Assembly: GCA_036346375.1 (NCBI GenBank)
Contig: CM070515.1
Location: forward strand, 5,540,423 to 5,604,422
DNA length: 64,000 nt
Source of the DNA: Guadua angustifolia
Taxonomy: Eukaryota; Streptophyta; Magnoliopsida; Poales; Poaceae
Direction: 5' to 3'
In this document: one piece after another, positions 1-13,500 of the stretch
Position numbering within the stretch: the stretch's first letter is position 1
How the letters are laid out: the number at the start of each line of letters is the position of its first letter
The notes under the pieces: model-generated
Seen by the model: only the letters and a program-made list of their open reading frames with translations
What the model was told of the DNA's origin: nothing
Database searches by the model: none
Translations under genes and position numbers: made by a program

Positions 1-626
1 AAAATTTTCTAGTAACATAATGAATTGTGTAAGCTGTATGTGTCATATCATTTGAAGAGTGCGATGTCTTGTGTTAGTAGCACAAAAAATTGAAATAAAT
101 TGCAACTCATAGAAGTATAGAACCACCATTTAGCAATTTCGACAAGCTGTTCATACATGATCCACAAAATACAGTTTGTGGGATTGGCAGTTGGACCAAG
201 CATCACAAGTAGTAAATAATTGGAATTTGTAAAGCATCAGCATAGGAGAGAAGGTGCAAGCAATACAAGATAGAACATCATACCAGATGAAACCACTAGT
301 TTTATTCCTTTTCCCCTTCTCATGACCTCCTCAATATATATAAAATAAAGAATGCTACATATGGCAATCGTGCTACGGTTCCGGTTCAATTATATAGCTG
401 CAGTTACACCTTTGAGTTTTTTTTCCCTTTTTTTTTTTTAAATAAGGTTACATCTTTGGATTGTCCATTAGTTCATAAAAAATAATCTTTACAACAACTC
501 TATGAAGGCAGACCTCATAGTAATACTGTGGGTGTACAACAACAAAAAGACGTCAAACGCTGGCAGGCAAAAGCAGCACGGACCAAAGATTTGTCAGATT
601 GGATACGTTCGCATCATCTATTGCTA
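1..626. other. 3' flank of the PLAC8 gene
   Basis: AT-rich sequence downstream of the PLAC8 stop codon, which reads on the minus strand. The plus strand has TTTATT near 300, i.e. AATAAA on the gene strand, a possible polyadenylation signal. I see no other gene here. Confidence 0.4.
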
Positions 627-3600
627 TCAAGGCTCATCCATTGTCTGCAATGGAGGTGGAGTCACATTAGGAGCTGAAGAAGCGTTGCTGTCTGCTCTCT
701 CACGTATCTCCCTGTACTCTTGGCATATGGCACACAAGTGACAGAATAAGTGAGTCGTCAAGTCACCACACGGTGCTTCCTGCAAAAGGAAAATATTTGG
801 GATGAACAGCTATTGGTCAAGGAAAGTCGTAGCAAACACTGATGCCATTAAAGTCATCTACTAAGTCAAATTTTGCCAGCTCTGCACCTACATACAGGGC
901 CATTTATCTAATAGGTGCCTCCCAGCTCTTGCTCTCGTAAGTCGATTTCCACGCATCCGATTCCAAAGGCACTTCAATCAAAACCTAAGTTACGTCTTTA
1001 CTGATCTGTGAATTATGCATCTAGCACTCATGAAAAATCCCAGCCATAGAAGCCTAAATTAGCTCCCTTTGATTTTAATACTCTCCTGTATAGCTATATA
1101 TAAGGAACCAAGGTGCACAAAGAATGTCCAGTTTCGATTGATACTAAAAGATTCAATTTCGTTCACTTGACTGCTTGCAATGCTAACGTAACTACCTGTA
1201 AGCTGCTGCCTAAACTACCGCAGTCTGATGAAGGCTATACGAATAGAATGTATGAGTAAAAATATAAAATGAAGTTGGCCTTGTCCAAATCATCTATTAA
1301 ACAGTTTTATTATCTATTTTAGATCCTACAGTGCTAACAACAGTGGAGGATGTTGCCTTGTGCAAAGTCTTAGCATGCCTCTGGTAGAATTTAAAGGTAA
1401 ACTAAAATTTAATGGTGGATAGTTTATCTAGACATCCCAATAACCATGCCACGTGTTATGAAACAATAACCATGTCACGTGTTATGAAAATAACATGCAT
1501 GCATTTCAGAACAGCTATGACAAATTACAGCATCGATTCATGATAAGAAAATTGCTGCTGACAAATCCAAAGATTGTATCGCATCAACATCCAAAGAAAA
1601 TCACAGACCAATAAAGGATAATAATAACTAGCAGTTCAAAATTCATACCGGTAGATTGTACTTTGTTCTTAGTATTTGGCGATATCCACAAGCATAACAA
1701 GCAACAGCAGACCCTGGAACTGCTAATACAAGGCCTCCAGTAAACACACAGCAGAGACTTGTAAGGAGGCCCCAAAGCATGCAATGTGTAGTGCATGATC
1801 CAGCGAGAGTTCCAGACCCCAAGAATTGTGCATTCTTTCCAAAAAGGAAGCAGGGGCAAGTTGCACCAATACAACCTAAAAATATGATCATGACATTTGA
1901 GGGCCAAAAAAAAATTCCCTATTCTGCAAGTAAAAGGGCATTTTTTGGCATATAAGTTTACATATTTGCTGATAACATTTCTGAATTGGATTAAGTATGC
2001 TTCTTAGGCTATCATGAATATGTTCAAAGAAAAACAATACAGCAATAGTCCACACAAAATTAAAGTATTAGGAAGCAGAATTATGGGGTGCTTAACGGAC
2101 ATGATGCCAATTTTGCATTACAGGCCTCATGTGGCCTAAATATCTCCTTGACAATCTGATTGTACCCAAAAAAAAAAAGGATGTTTTATACCCCAACCAT
2201 CTTGTTCTTACATGTGCCATGAAAATTCAGACGGACAGATATTAGGAAGTACCTTGTTACTATGACTTCAAAGGACAGCTAGGAAGGAAAATAAAAGGTG
2301 CAACAACCATGATAAGACTAAATATTAACATGTGCTATTGAAACAAGACTAAAATCAAGCCAATCTTACATTATTTTATTTAAATTTAAATTAATTTTAA
2401 AAATTTCCCATACAGCTGCCTAGCATCGCACAAATGGTAACTAACTGCATTAGCAGTTTAGCACCATAATAAGGGCATGTTTGTTTTTACTTTTGATTCT
2501 GGATTTTGGCTCCAAAAGCAGAATAAAAAACAAGCAGACTGATTCTAGAATTCGATTCTCACAATCCAGCCCACCTATATACATTAGAATTCACAATCCA
2601 TTTCATATGTGCTTTTAGAGAATCAGCTTCTCTATAACCATAATCCAAAATCAACTTTTAGAGAATCTAAAGGTAAAACAAATAGGCCCTAAGTAGTTCT
2701 GACTTTATTCAATCCTCTTCTCACTGACCAATAAATGAGAAGGCAGCAAGAAGCTATTCATAACTTCCCAGTAAATTGGAGCATGAACACAGATTCTCTC
2801 TGCTATCTTAAGGATCTCAATCATTATCATTTACACACAAGTTTGGCTGCAGTGAGATTGCAGAGTTGTTTTAATGCTGATAACACTGAACAGGACAATT
2901 GATTTCACTGCTCTTATATTATATTGTACTAGCAAAATAAAAATCTATCAGAACATTACCACATTACTTCCATATTGTTTTAACTTGAATATGAGTTGAT
3001 GGTGATTTTTATGCTAAACATGCAGTTGTGAATTCAATAGGATTGTCCCCATGGCAAATATATACAGAGATATTGCTCTTTTCTCTGTAAGAACTAAATG
3101 TAAACCAGAACACCACCAGCAACCAGTATTAACAAATAGAGGCAAGAAGGGTTACAAATTAAAAGGAAGATTATTCTCCTTAGTCATAACTGAGATCAAA
3201 TTTCTCTGTAAAGCAAGCACTCACTCCTAATACACCACATACTAAGAAAACATCAAATAACCACTAAAATATGATAAATCTAATGGCAATAAAACAAAGA
3301 TATTAACAAGGCAGCTATGTGCAGTTTCACGTTTATTTATTTTTATGTGCATCCTATCATGCAACCAAATAGCACCTTTTATCTTTCCTTCTGTAAATCA
3401 AGGAATCACAGGTCAGAAAGTAGCATACAGCTCTGTGGATCATCAAAACAAGCACAGATGCCTGAAGACCATTGTGTAGGATCCCGGCTTAATTTATGGC
3501 GTGCAGCAAGGTTATTCTCCACAGGAACACGATCTTCTTCAGTATCTAGGCCATATAATGGAATATATTGAGGCGGAACATAGCCTCCTTTTCCAGCCAT
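627..3600 (-). CDS. PLAC8 (DUF614) family cysteine-rich membrane protein, three exons
   Basis: Spliced from 3600-3429, 1875-1649 and 779-627, giving 183 aa. All junctions fit GT-AG: AGCT|GTATGC, TTTTTAG|GT, CTACCG|GTATGA, TTTTGCAG|GAA. Exon 1 ends in phase 1 so that T+GT rebuilds a Cys codon; exon 2 ends in phase 0. The protein has the PLAC8 hallmarks: a DDPQSCC entry, a CPCFLFGKNAQ segment, a hydrophobic stretch around LLTSLCCVFTGG, YACGYRQ, the LPEAPCGD junction and a CHLCAICQEYREIRER block. Known members of this family are small plasma-membrane proteins linked to metal transport or organ size in plants; the substrate here is not deducible. The start ATG lies two bases after an acceptor-like CACAG, so the 5' UTR is probably spliced. 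A Tourist-like MITE sits in the first coding intron. Reading frame and cysteine pattern are intact. Confidence 0.93.
2473..2689. mobile_element. Tourist-like MITE (family A) in a PLAC8 intron
   Basis: 217-bp element starting GGGCATGTTTGTTTTTAC and ending GTAAAACAAATAGGCCC, whose reverse complement matches the start. TAA flanks both sides (2470-2472 and 2690-2692), the 3-bp TWA duplication of PIF/Harbinger-Tourist elements. A second copy of the family is at 16278-16918. Confidence 0.8.
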
Positions 3601-4242
3601 CTCTGTGACACAAAAGGCAGTTGCTTCACTAAAAGAAGATAACACATACGAGGCAAAGCAGTGGAAAGGTCAAATTTAGCAATAACATTCCTGAATATAA
3701 ATTTCTCGCGTGTATGATCATTGTCTCATCAATGATAGGTTGATAACAATAGAATGGTGAAGCTCACATATTAGATCAACTTTGGGATTCAGAGTGACTT
3801 AAAAAATATATATTTGCATTTTTACAGGAAAATAACTCTTGATTTAATCTTGTGCTCTAATTCAGATAACGCCCAAGAAATATAATATATACTAGAACAC
3901 AGCAACAAGAACTCCAGAAAAACAAGATTATCCAACACGGAGTCATCGGTTCTCAGACAAAGGGCTAAAAAGGAGCAAAATACACAATTTGCAATTTCGC
4001 ATCACGCTGCAGTCATCATATTGATTTCTAGCTTTACAATCCGGCTGTTAGGCTCGAAAACTCAAGCTCAGAAAGAATTACGGATCTGCAAAGTTAACTA
4101 CAAATCGGAAACGACAAGAGATTTCAGAATCCACAGCCTTTAGCCATTTAATCACCCAGAGATCTTATCAGGGAAGAAACAAGATAAATAAACAAGAAAC
4201 AAGGCAGGATTCCAAGGAGGGGGGCGCGCGGTGTAACTTACC

Positions 4243-4700
4243 AACAAATCAACGTTCTCGGCGCCGAAGCAAGCGGAGCCACCTAACTTTGCACCGATCC
4301 GCGACCCCCTGTTCCCCGTCCCAAAATGTTCCGGCCGCCGAATACCTCGCCCCGCTGCGCATTCCAGACACCAACAGACCAAGAAAGCGAGCACAAAACC
4401 AATCAGCAGCGCGCGGCGAGAAGTCCCAAGAACAAAACGAGGTTCGGGAAAAAACACAGAAGAGACGGAATCTTGAATCGGAACAGAGACCCGAGAAGGA
4501 ATGGCGGCAGATCAAGAGAGGAAAAACGAGGGGAAAGAATTCGGCGGGGCTTCTTCTTGGCGTCGTACCTGCGTCGGTGGGAACTCCTATGGAGGGGAGC
4601 TGGACGGGACGGCGCGTTTGGCGAGTCGACCAATGGGAGGGGAAGGCCGCGCGTCTTAAGCTTAGCCGTGGGGAGAAGGGAGAAGGGTGAGTGACACGGT
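4243..4700 (-). promoter_or_regulatory. Probable promoter and non-coding first exon of the PLAC8 gene
   Basis: GC-rich island upstream of the PLAC8 ORF. Two donor-like sites occur on the gene strand: TTGTTG|GTAAGT at about 4242 and CGCAG|GTACGA at about 4567. Together with the acceptor just before the PLAC8 ATG they suggest a leader intron, possibly with alternative first exons. The open frames in this island overlap one another in several frames and have no recognisable domain, so I treat them as composition artefacts. Confidence 0.45.
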
Positions 4701-5011
4701 CGGTCACACGGGTGACGACGACCTCACCTGTAGAAAAGCAGAGACCGCGGCGGCGCTTTGAGATTCGCGCCGAGCTGTCGGTGTACGGCGATGAGAGTAC
4801 ACTGCTGTTTCTTTTCGAAATTACATGGCTATTCTAAGTTGCCCTGCTAATGGCATTCTTTTCTCTTTTTTTTTCTGAGAATGGGAACAGAACGGGTCTG
4901 CGAATTGCGTTGTGTGAGCAGCTGGTCTTCATATTCAAACCAGCTGTGTGATTGGCTAACCACTAGACAGATTGGATGGTAACATGATTGCGTATGGTTA
5001 AAGTTTCTCTT

Positions 5012-5625
5012 GAGCATCTCCAGCAGAGCCCCTAAACCAGCCTCTAAACCTTAAAATAGAGAGTTTAGTGAAAAATCTGATCCAAGAGGCCCCTAATCCA
5101 TTTCTAAAATTAGGAGGCCCTAAATTTGCCTCCTCACTTTAATTCTGGAAACCCCTAAACCAACCCCTAAACCTTAAAATAGGAGTTAAGTGAATGATGG
5201 CTTGCATTAGTTCATGCAATGAGCGTGTCTTTCTTTGAAATACATGAGAGGCTTCGAGATGATCTTATTGAGCATTTGTGGGCAATTTACCACGCTTCAG
5301 TAGTTTGATTCATTATTCGAATTTCTATTTATCTATTTATCATGTTTTGAAATTTTTAAATTTAAATTTTAAATATCATGTTTTTAAATTGTAAATGTTA
5401 ATATGCTTATGTTTTATGTAGTACAAATATTTTTGATTGAATTTTAGTGGTGTCAATGAAGATTATACATAGCGGATATATCAAAATAGGAGAAAAAGTA
5501 AAATAGGGGCTGAAATTTATGGAATGTTGTTGGACTTGTGCTCTGAAAACAGAGTCTAAAAAATAGGAGGAATTCCTAAATCCGAAATAGAGGTCCTGTT
5601 TTAAAGGCCCTTGCTGAAGATGCTC
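5012..5625. mobile_element. MITE with GAGCATCTCCAGCAG termini
   Basis: The left end reads GAGCATCTCCAGCAGAGCCCC. The right end TTGCTGAAGATGCTC is its near-perfect inverse. The interior repeats CCTAAACC and TAAAATAGG motifs in both orientations near the two ends, giving long imperfect inverted arms. This terminus is common in grass MITEs. The target duplication is unclear (possibly 3 bp). Confidence 0.65.
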
Positions 5626-6256
5626 TTAAGCCGTAGGTTTTGTTTGCATGTTCCCACTCCCAATGCGCTCCAAAGTCTCGATATGTCACTCTACATCGGC
5701 CCTTCGATGCAACCCATGATCGTCGTTTAACTTCTAGTACCTGACTTGCTCGTACCGCTATCGCTTATCGCTTCTGATGCTGTACGTTCTGGTTCCTGTG
5801 TGTGAGCTCAACTCCACGTAGTGATATGTTGCAGCAGTCTGAAGCGCTCCTGTGATATTTGCAAGCCAGAGTTGTTCCCTTAGTCCTTACCATACACCTT
5901 GAGATATGAATTATTCCAAAACATGCAGAAGCCAACTAATTACTGGATTCAAAACAGGTATAAAAAGGAAGTAATCACAGAGAACAGAATCTTCTTTTTT
6001 TCCTGAACATACTTGCTTCGGGCCTTCAACCCGACCAAGTTCGAAGCTCAAACAACCACAAACAGTGCTGCAAGCCTGCAACCTTGCTGAGAAAAAAAAA
6101 ACCATTGGCCATCCATAGGTGGCAGGCACAAACTAAACACCTACCATGTCATTGGACTGAAAGATAGCAGCGAATAATAATTAGCTTTACAGAGTGTACA
6201 TGACATCATCCTAGGCTGAAACTACAAAGGGCATAAAGGGATCCCTAAGGCAAAAC
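5626..6256. other. Intergenic and 3' UTR of the SUN gene
   Basis: No gene of its own. The part nearest 6256 should contain the 3' UTR of the minus-strand SUN gene. The short open frames here show no domain. Confidence 0.4.
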
Positions 6257-9200
6257 CTATACAAGAGAGTGCGAGCCTGCGATTCCTGGGGAGACTGGCC
6301 CATGGCCATGCACCCGGATACGGTAAATGCACGTCAGCGCTGAGCTTCCATGATTCGAAGTAAAGTCCAGCCGGACCATGTTGATGACGCCTACATCTGG
6401 GGCCGTGATATCAAATGTCTGGGCATTGTTCTTATCTAGGTCATATGTGAACTCAGTCAAGGCAGACATCTTTGCAGCATGACTTGAGTGGGCCTCGCTA
6501 GGTGTCTCTTCATACCATCCGAATACCCGGCAGTTCTTTGGTGCAGTTGACGTGTCATATGCTACATCCTGCATATCAGACAACATAATAAGTATAGTAG
6601 TTGCGACAGAAGGGAATTCTCTCATTGAGCAAAATTAAGCATTTATCCTAGGGTAGTGTATTTAGCACATGATGTTAAGAAAGGCTCCATCAGTAGATCT
6701 GTAGAATGAAACATAAATGTTAACACTTGTATGCAAACATGAAAAATAGAATTTGTTTCGAATTCACAGCTGTATAATTCATAAGCAAGTGCACAGACCT
6801 GTGGATTTTAGGGATTTTTCAAAACCAACTAATGTAAGTTATTGTGAGATTGACTTAGATACTCAATACATGTACTTAAATAAATGTGTCAGGTTTGCTT
6901 AAAAAAAACTTGTCATGCTACAACTATAGCTGAATCCTTATAAAGGTTGCTAATTTTCATCATGTTTATAAGAGATTTCCCCCTTTTTTTGGTTAAGATC
7001 GCCACTCGCCAGTATATCCAACACCAGCAATCTACCAGCGGGAGGTTTGGGTTCACTGGTTCAGCATTCTCATCTTTAGATAAAACAAAAAACAGCAATC
7101 ACTCATACAGTAATTTGATTCTTAATAATATTGTTGCTGTAATAGTAACAAAGGGCCACAAGACCGATTAAAAGGGTCAAGAGACAATGCCAACCATTGA
7201 AGAAGAAACTTGATAAGATCTCACAGAACATGCAGATGAATCATGAACTCAAGAATCAAAATGAGCATATTCTAAACAGGAAGCTTATGCAAGGATAAAC
7301 AAAGTTGTGTTCACACAGAGTTTATGGTTCCCCTCAACAATAACCCAACCTAATATGTTTTTTTCTGAAAATGTTTTCAATAAACACTGTCAACTTAATG
7401 CTATTAAGAGCAACAAGGTTTCAAACAATAAAAGCTATCACTCATGACACTTCCAATAATTATCGACAGGACATAACCTGATAGGCTGATACAACGATAT
7501 GGCTATATGCTATAGTGATATTAGTCTCTATTCTTTCAATCAGGTTGCCCATTGACATAATAAAATAGCAAGTACGAGTAAATTGGTTGTTGCAAGGTTG
7601 AGAATGCAATACTACAACAATCGAGATTCATGCCAACAAAGTAGGTTTTGGGGTGGCAGAACCATTGGCTTCAAGTTAGACAAATAACTATGTAAGTGAT
7701 CGATCATCTTGTCATTTCTAAGAGGGTAAACTATGGCTCAGAAGACTGGTGAGATAGAGAGTTTCATTGCAGTTAGATTTGATAAGATGTATTGGACAAG
7801 AGCTTAATGTTTTACGAACAAATTAGAACAGGGTGAATCACAAGATTTTGCGCTCTCGAAAAAACAATTTATAAGGTTTTAAAATGGATAGTTATTAAAA
7901 AGCAAGTGTAATATACCAATTAACATTGGAAAGAAGGGCATAAACTCAAGTAAAATCAGAATGCACCTCAGCCCAATATTACCATAGAAGTGAAGAGTTT
8001 GTCTTGTTCAATTTCCAGTGAGCATACAATGAGAGAAGTTTCCTAGAAGCAGCATTGCTATCATATGGTTCCTTTTCATAAGACAGGCTATGTATCTGAT
8101 GGTGATGACCATAAAGCATAGAATAACCATTACTTGTTGACTACATATAAAGGCTTAAGAATTTTAACAAAAAACAGAAGTGAGCAATTCTATAAAAAGG
8201 TTTAATTGAAGAAGGCTTCCATCTTGAATTGGAACCTCTACTAGACTAATATACTATGAGGGAACTCAAATGCCACAAAAGCTTATGGATTAAGCCCCTC
8301 ATACAGGCACCAAATTGTAACAATTAGCATTCACTAACAGCTTGCTAACCCTATCCTCCCTTTAGGTCAATCAATTCCTTTCAAGACTTAATCTTGGAAG
8401 ACATCAAGACACATAGCCAAAGTTAACATTGTTGCAAATAATATCTGAATGCGTGGCGAAGCAAATAGTTACATGGGTCGTCAAGCAACATTACCTTGGA
8501 CACATGCTCTAGTGTGATTGCATCAGGGACTATCCCCTTCCCCAGCTTGATATCCACGAACCCACTGCTCCCCTGCAAGGCAAAGCACTGCCCAGGCTCC
8601 CCAAAGCTTGGCTGAAGCATCTTCTGTGGGTCGCCATAATCTCCACCCAGAAACGCAGGAAGGATACCACGTTTGCCAGTGCCATACGCCTCCGAGTGGC
8701 GAACAACTCTTCCCCCAGCTGACGCCACGGCATAGTCCACCCTGCCAATCCCATCGGCAGCATGCTTCTCAATCTCCCTCATGGCGATCTCCCTGGCTAA
8801 CGCGCGGACCTGGTCCAGATCGACATCAGTCCCAGAACCCGAACCCAGGCTCTCCTTGACCTCATTCCAGAACTTCTCAAACTCATCCTTCCAGAGGAAC
8901 TCCATCCGCTTGAGCCCGAGCAGCGCGTCGTTGAGATCGTCGGTCCTGGTGTCGAGCCGCCTTAGCTGGCCCTCGAGGGCCAGCCTCTTCTCCTCGAGCA
9001 GCGTGGCGAGCTCGCCCCGGGCGGCCCCGACCTCGCCGTCGATCTTGCGGTCGACGGCATCGAGCTGTACCTGCAGCATCCGGAAGGCGCTGGCGAGGGA
9101 GGCCTCGACGTCGGCGACGCGGGCGGTGTAGCCGGAGTACGCGGCCTGGTCGGGCGGCTTGGGAGTAGAGAGGTGCTGCCAGCGCCAGGCGAGGTCGCCG

Positions 9201-9529
9201 AGGTAGAGGAGCACAGCGAGGAGGGCGGCGTTCTTGGCGGCGACGCTGAGCGCGGTCTGCCATCTGGGCCGGGCCGAGGAGGAGTGCGCCTTCTTACGCC
9301 GCGCTTGCGACAGAGGAGCCGCGGCGCCGGCGGCGGCCGCGGTGTGGGAGAGGTGGTTGGGGGCGGCGGAGGAGTCGAGCGGCGGCGTCCGTGTGGCGGG
9401 GCGCGGGCGGTGGTCTAGGAGGAGTGGCCGCTTGCGCAGGGCGGTGGGGTACGAGGCGCTGGGGCTGACGTCTAGGGTTAGCGGTGAGGCGGGGCTGGCC
9501 GTAGCGGCGGCGAGGGAGGGGGACGCCAT
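6257..9529 (-). CDS. SUN1/SUN2-like: SUN-domain inner nuclear envelope protein, two exons
   Basis: Exon 1 is 9529-8495 (345 codons) and exon 2 is 6568-6257, giving 448 aa, normal for plant C-terminal-SUN proteins. The junction is phase 0 with GTCCAAG|GTAATG and ATATGCAG|GATGTA, joining HVSK to DVAYD. From the N terminus: a Ser/Ala/Pro-rich nucleoplasmic region with a basic ARRKKAH patch (76-82); one membrane span at about 97-113; a coiled coil at about 135-225; then the SUN domain from about 263, with RVVRHSEAY, LQPSFGEPGQCFAL, DTSTAPKNCRVFGW and YRIRVHG. In plants these proteins bind KASH partners across the perinuclear space to form LINC complexes that set nuclear shape and meiotic chromosome movement. 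The ATG is in strong context (CCGCCATGG). A 22-base G tract and transposon-related sequence lie just upstream. SUN1 and SUN2 cannot be told apart here. Confidence 0.95.
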
Positions 9530-9561
9530 GGCGGCGGGGATCTGCTTGGAGGCGGAGGAGA

Positions 9562-9583
9562 GGGGGGGGGGGGGGGGGGGGGG
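9562..9583. repeat. Homopolymer G tract in the 5' leader of the SUN gene
   Basis: About 22 consecutive G on the plus strand, i.e. C on the mRNA strand, roughly 33 bases upstream of the SUN start codon. The exact length is likely to be polymorphic or prone to sequencing error. Confidence 0.9.
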
Positions 9584-9669
9584 CGCGGTTGAGTCGAGTA
9601 TTGGGAGCTCGGTGGGGAATTTGGGGAAATCGAACGGAGAGAATAAAGGGAAGAAGACGCGGGGAGATT

Positions 9670-9785
9670 TGATTATTTGTCCGTTCTTATGGGTGTAATT
9701 AATTATTCGTTTTTTTATGTAGTTTTAAGATCTATATGTTAGTAACATGTCGTAAAAGAAAAATAGAGCAAATAACTCTTTTTCT
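9670..9785. repeat. Dispersed repeat, related to 14150-14290
   Basis: TTATTTGTCCGTTCTTATGG followed by TAATTAATTATTCG and a block of A-rich words recurs in the same orientation at 14156-14290 (TTATTTGCCCGTTTTTATGG). This places repeat-derived DNA about 140 bp upstream of the SUN ATG. The sequence from 9786 to 10383 shows no gene and no clear repeat. Confidence 0.6.
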
Positions 9786-10383
9786 AAAGGCTGAAGAATT
9801 CACACGCTGAGAGCCGTTTGAACCGAGCCGTGGCTCGGCTTAAAAAAATATTTGCGTTTTAGTCTTTTTATAAATTACGAATAGGTCCTTCGTGATTTTT
9901 TTGTGAGAGGAAGATATTTTCCCCGAAAATCACGTTTGAGTTCCTCGTGCGCCGTTTTACGGAAAGAAACTCCCATTAAATTCAAATCGCGAGCAAGCTC
10001 TTTTCTAATTTTTCAGGATAACGGACAGGTCCAAAAACGTAACATTCAGGTCCTTGCTTCTTACGTCTAGGTCCTTTCTCCGTTTTTCTCAGGAAAAAAT
10101 GTTTTCGTTACTAGAAATATGTGTGCGGCTCTATCTCTAGACTTTTTCCAATCTCGATTTCCCATCTCGATCTCTAATATTTTTTTAAACATGTATTATT
10201 ACTCGGTGAACGCGTAGAGTGTTAGACTCGGCAAAAGAAGGTTGTCGCCTCTAATAATTTTTCACCATTTTTCCTCTAAACTTTTTCCCCGCCGCGGTTT
10301 TCCAACTCGGTCTCTAATATTTTCCAAATAATTCGTCGAAAGAGATATTTCTACAACTCTAACTCTCATTTTTTCCCCTGTTC

Positions 10384-10548
10384 GTGCGGCGTGTTACGCC
10401 GCGAAAAATTTTGTGTTCTTTCAGTTGTTCCGCTCATTATTTCGACGATTTAAAAAATAAACGCCGCAAAAAAAAAGAAATTTTTCTGAAAAAAGCGGCA
10501 TCATGCAAGTGTTACGCCACGAAAAATTTGTGTTCTTTCAAATTGCTC
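10384..10548. repeat. Left part of a ~120-bp tandem array
   Basis: GTGTTACGCC recurs at 10391 and 10509 (118 bp apart), each within a GCGGCGTGTTACGCCGCGAAAAATT context and followed by TTCTTTCA. The same unit resumes at about 13676, so the intervening 3.1 kb appears to be an insertion. Confidence 0.65.
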
Positions 10549-13500
10549 AACAGAGGGTCGAGGATGCGCCTAAAGGGATGAATAGGCGTTTTACAAAATT
10601 CGATCGCTCACTAATTAATTCGCTCTAATCAACCCCTATGTCAAAACCTAATCAATTATAATGCGGAAGCGATTAACTCGGTTTTGACAATTAAGACCTA
10701 AATCAACTAGGCTCACTAGTGCACTAACTAGATTATGTCTCTAAACAAGAATTGCTATATTGAACAAACAATTAATACTAAGCAATTCTAATATGCTATA
10801 GCAATCAATAATATGGCAATAAAGGAAATGCTAGAATATAAAGAGACAAAAGACAAACGATGTTTTTCCGTGGTGTTCGGAGATTTACCGGTCTCCCCTA
10901 GTCCACGTTGAGGCAAGCCCAACCACTTGGACCGGCTCCCGCCGAGCACCCGCCTCTTTCCACTAGTCGTGGTTTTCACGCCACGAGGCTCAACCCGAAC
11001 CTTCACAAACTTCACGGGCTTTCACACCTTGAGAGCTCCTCACAAGATGACGCCTAAGCTGCCTAGGAGTCGGCAACCTCCAAGAGAAACAAGCCGCTCC
11101 TTCACTTGAACTTCACCGAGCACAACACATGCGCTCCCGATGATCACCAAGTGCAACACATGCACAAGGACTCCCTCAAGTGCAACACATGCACAAGAGG
11201 CTCTCAAACCACACCCTAATTGCAACACATGCAATTAGTGCTCACACTTAAGCTCAAGAAGCAAAGGGAGAAGAGCAACACATGCCAATAACTCCCACAC
11301 ACAGCCCAACAACTTGCCTAAGCCCCCTAAGGGGTCTATTTATACCCCACCAAAGAAAACTAGCCGTTGAGGGCTTTTTTCGGCAGAAATGGTCAGTATT
11401 ATCAAGACCGATAGGCCAGACTACCGCCCCAGCTCCAACTGTCGGCCCAACGGCCATATTTCCCAGACTACAGAGCTCGAGGGCCTAGAGTATCATTTAT
11501 GACCGCCGCCCACCGAAGCAGTAGTGCCGCCTCGACCTCTTTAGAAAACATGATCGAAAATAGCTACCGGCGGCAAACCTGCGATAGTACCGCATTTGCG
11601 ATACTACCGCCCATACCTAGCGGTAGTGCCGGCTACACAGAGAAATCCTGATTTCAACTCTAAAAACCATTTCTCCAAAATCCAACTTTATCCTTTGAGC
11701 CACAAAGATGATCAACACATGATCATACACACGTGCAAAACACATTTGCACCAACTTAGCTCATGCTCAAAGAATTCAAACCAAATCGTGAAAACGCATT
11801 TCGCAACCAACTCAAGATCTATTTGCAAAACGTATTAAGCAAATCAAACCCGAGTTTATGAGATTAATCCCCCTAGCCACGTGAAGGTCAACACGAGACC
11901 CAGTCAACTTGCCAACACCCGTTGCAAGCCCTACTCACATGCTCTCGGAATTCCGGACTCATAAACCTTGGTTTATTCGCACAACGAACTTGCAAATAAC
12001 GCAATAAACATCTTTCATGCTTGAGCACTACTCTTTGCAACACATGCAAAAGTCTAGCTCCAAGCAACACCAAATCAAGGTGCATGAACTCTCTAATTGC
12101 AACACACGCAATTCTCTAGTTCCATGCAACCACACTAAAAACCAAACTTCACACTAAAACCAAATCACATGTATGAGCTCTCTACTTGCAACACATGCAA
12201 GCCTCTAGCTCCATACAAACACTTAAACACCAAATCAAACATATGTGCTCTCTACTCACAACACATGCGAGTCTCTAGCACATACATAACCACAAACACC
12301 AAAATCACGCTTGAGCTCTCTCCTTTTGCAACACATGCACATCAGAGCATAAACCAACAACAACCAAGCATAAACTTAACCCATTCGCAACACATGCCCA
12401 ATGGTTAACTTTATGCAAAAACCAAATCCAAATGATTTGAGCTTGAGTGAACGCGGATTGAGATCACCAACACATGATGAAACTCAAACTAGGAGACAAC
12501 CCCTCTTAATAGAACGGCGATAAAAACCTTAGACTCAAAGACTACAAAGTCCTTAGCCTATCTAATTATACCTTCGCCGCCGCACGCAAGCAATCCTCTT
12601 TGGGGTCTTTATGATGATCACTTGATACTCCCCCGGGATCATCACTCGACTCTTTTTATCTTCGGGATCCACTCTTGACGTCCATCACCTCATGATGCCG
12701 TCTTTATCCCGTTCTCAATCATCTCATTCATCTTTGGACCTAACTCAATCACAACTCATAAAATAGTTAGTCCAAGATGCATGGTTATCTCAATTATCTC
12801 TTGCATTCCATTAACACATAATGGATGCCTCTAGATCAATTGAGCACAACCTAAATCAATTTGAATGATTAAAGTATGTCTTAAGTACAATAATGCAACT
12901 CATGCTTTATTATACTTAAGAACTATTCATTTGTCCTCAATTACTCACGGAACACCATCAACACATGATGAAGTGTTCTTTAATGATTAATAAGACAAAT
13001 GAACTCAATTTAAATTATCATTTAAATTGATATGAGTATATATTAACTACACAAGTTTTCATATACTCATGTTGATGAAAAGTAATGATCCATTGTGTGT
13101 AAACTATATGGAGATGATTATTACTCTAAGTCATCGACTATAGAATAAACCCCACATGTATATGTGCATAAATATAATTGACTTGAACATAATATGCACA
13201 TATTCAATTTGATCGTATTGGAGTATATCCTATATTACCATGAGTATACTTATAACTAGGCAATTCAAATATATACTCAAGGATTTAGTTTCTTTGTCTT
13301 GATCCTTATATGTGTCAATAAGAATTAGATCAATACAAAGAGACTTTCAAGTTAAGCTACAAACTCCCCCTAAGTATGTGCATCCATGTAATATATGGAT
13401 TGAGAAACATGATGCACATTTTGTGATTAATATAATGGGGACATTCATACTTTATCTTGACTTCAAAGTATACAACTAATACTAAGATAAATACGCACAC

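Noticed and set aside
4249..4707. Overlapping frames of 76-152 codons on both strands
   Set aside because: GC-rich leader/promoter island; no domain, and several frames are open at once.
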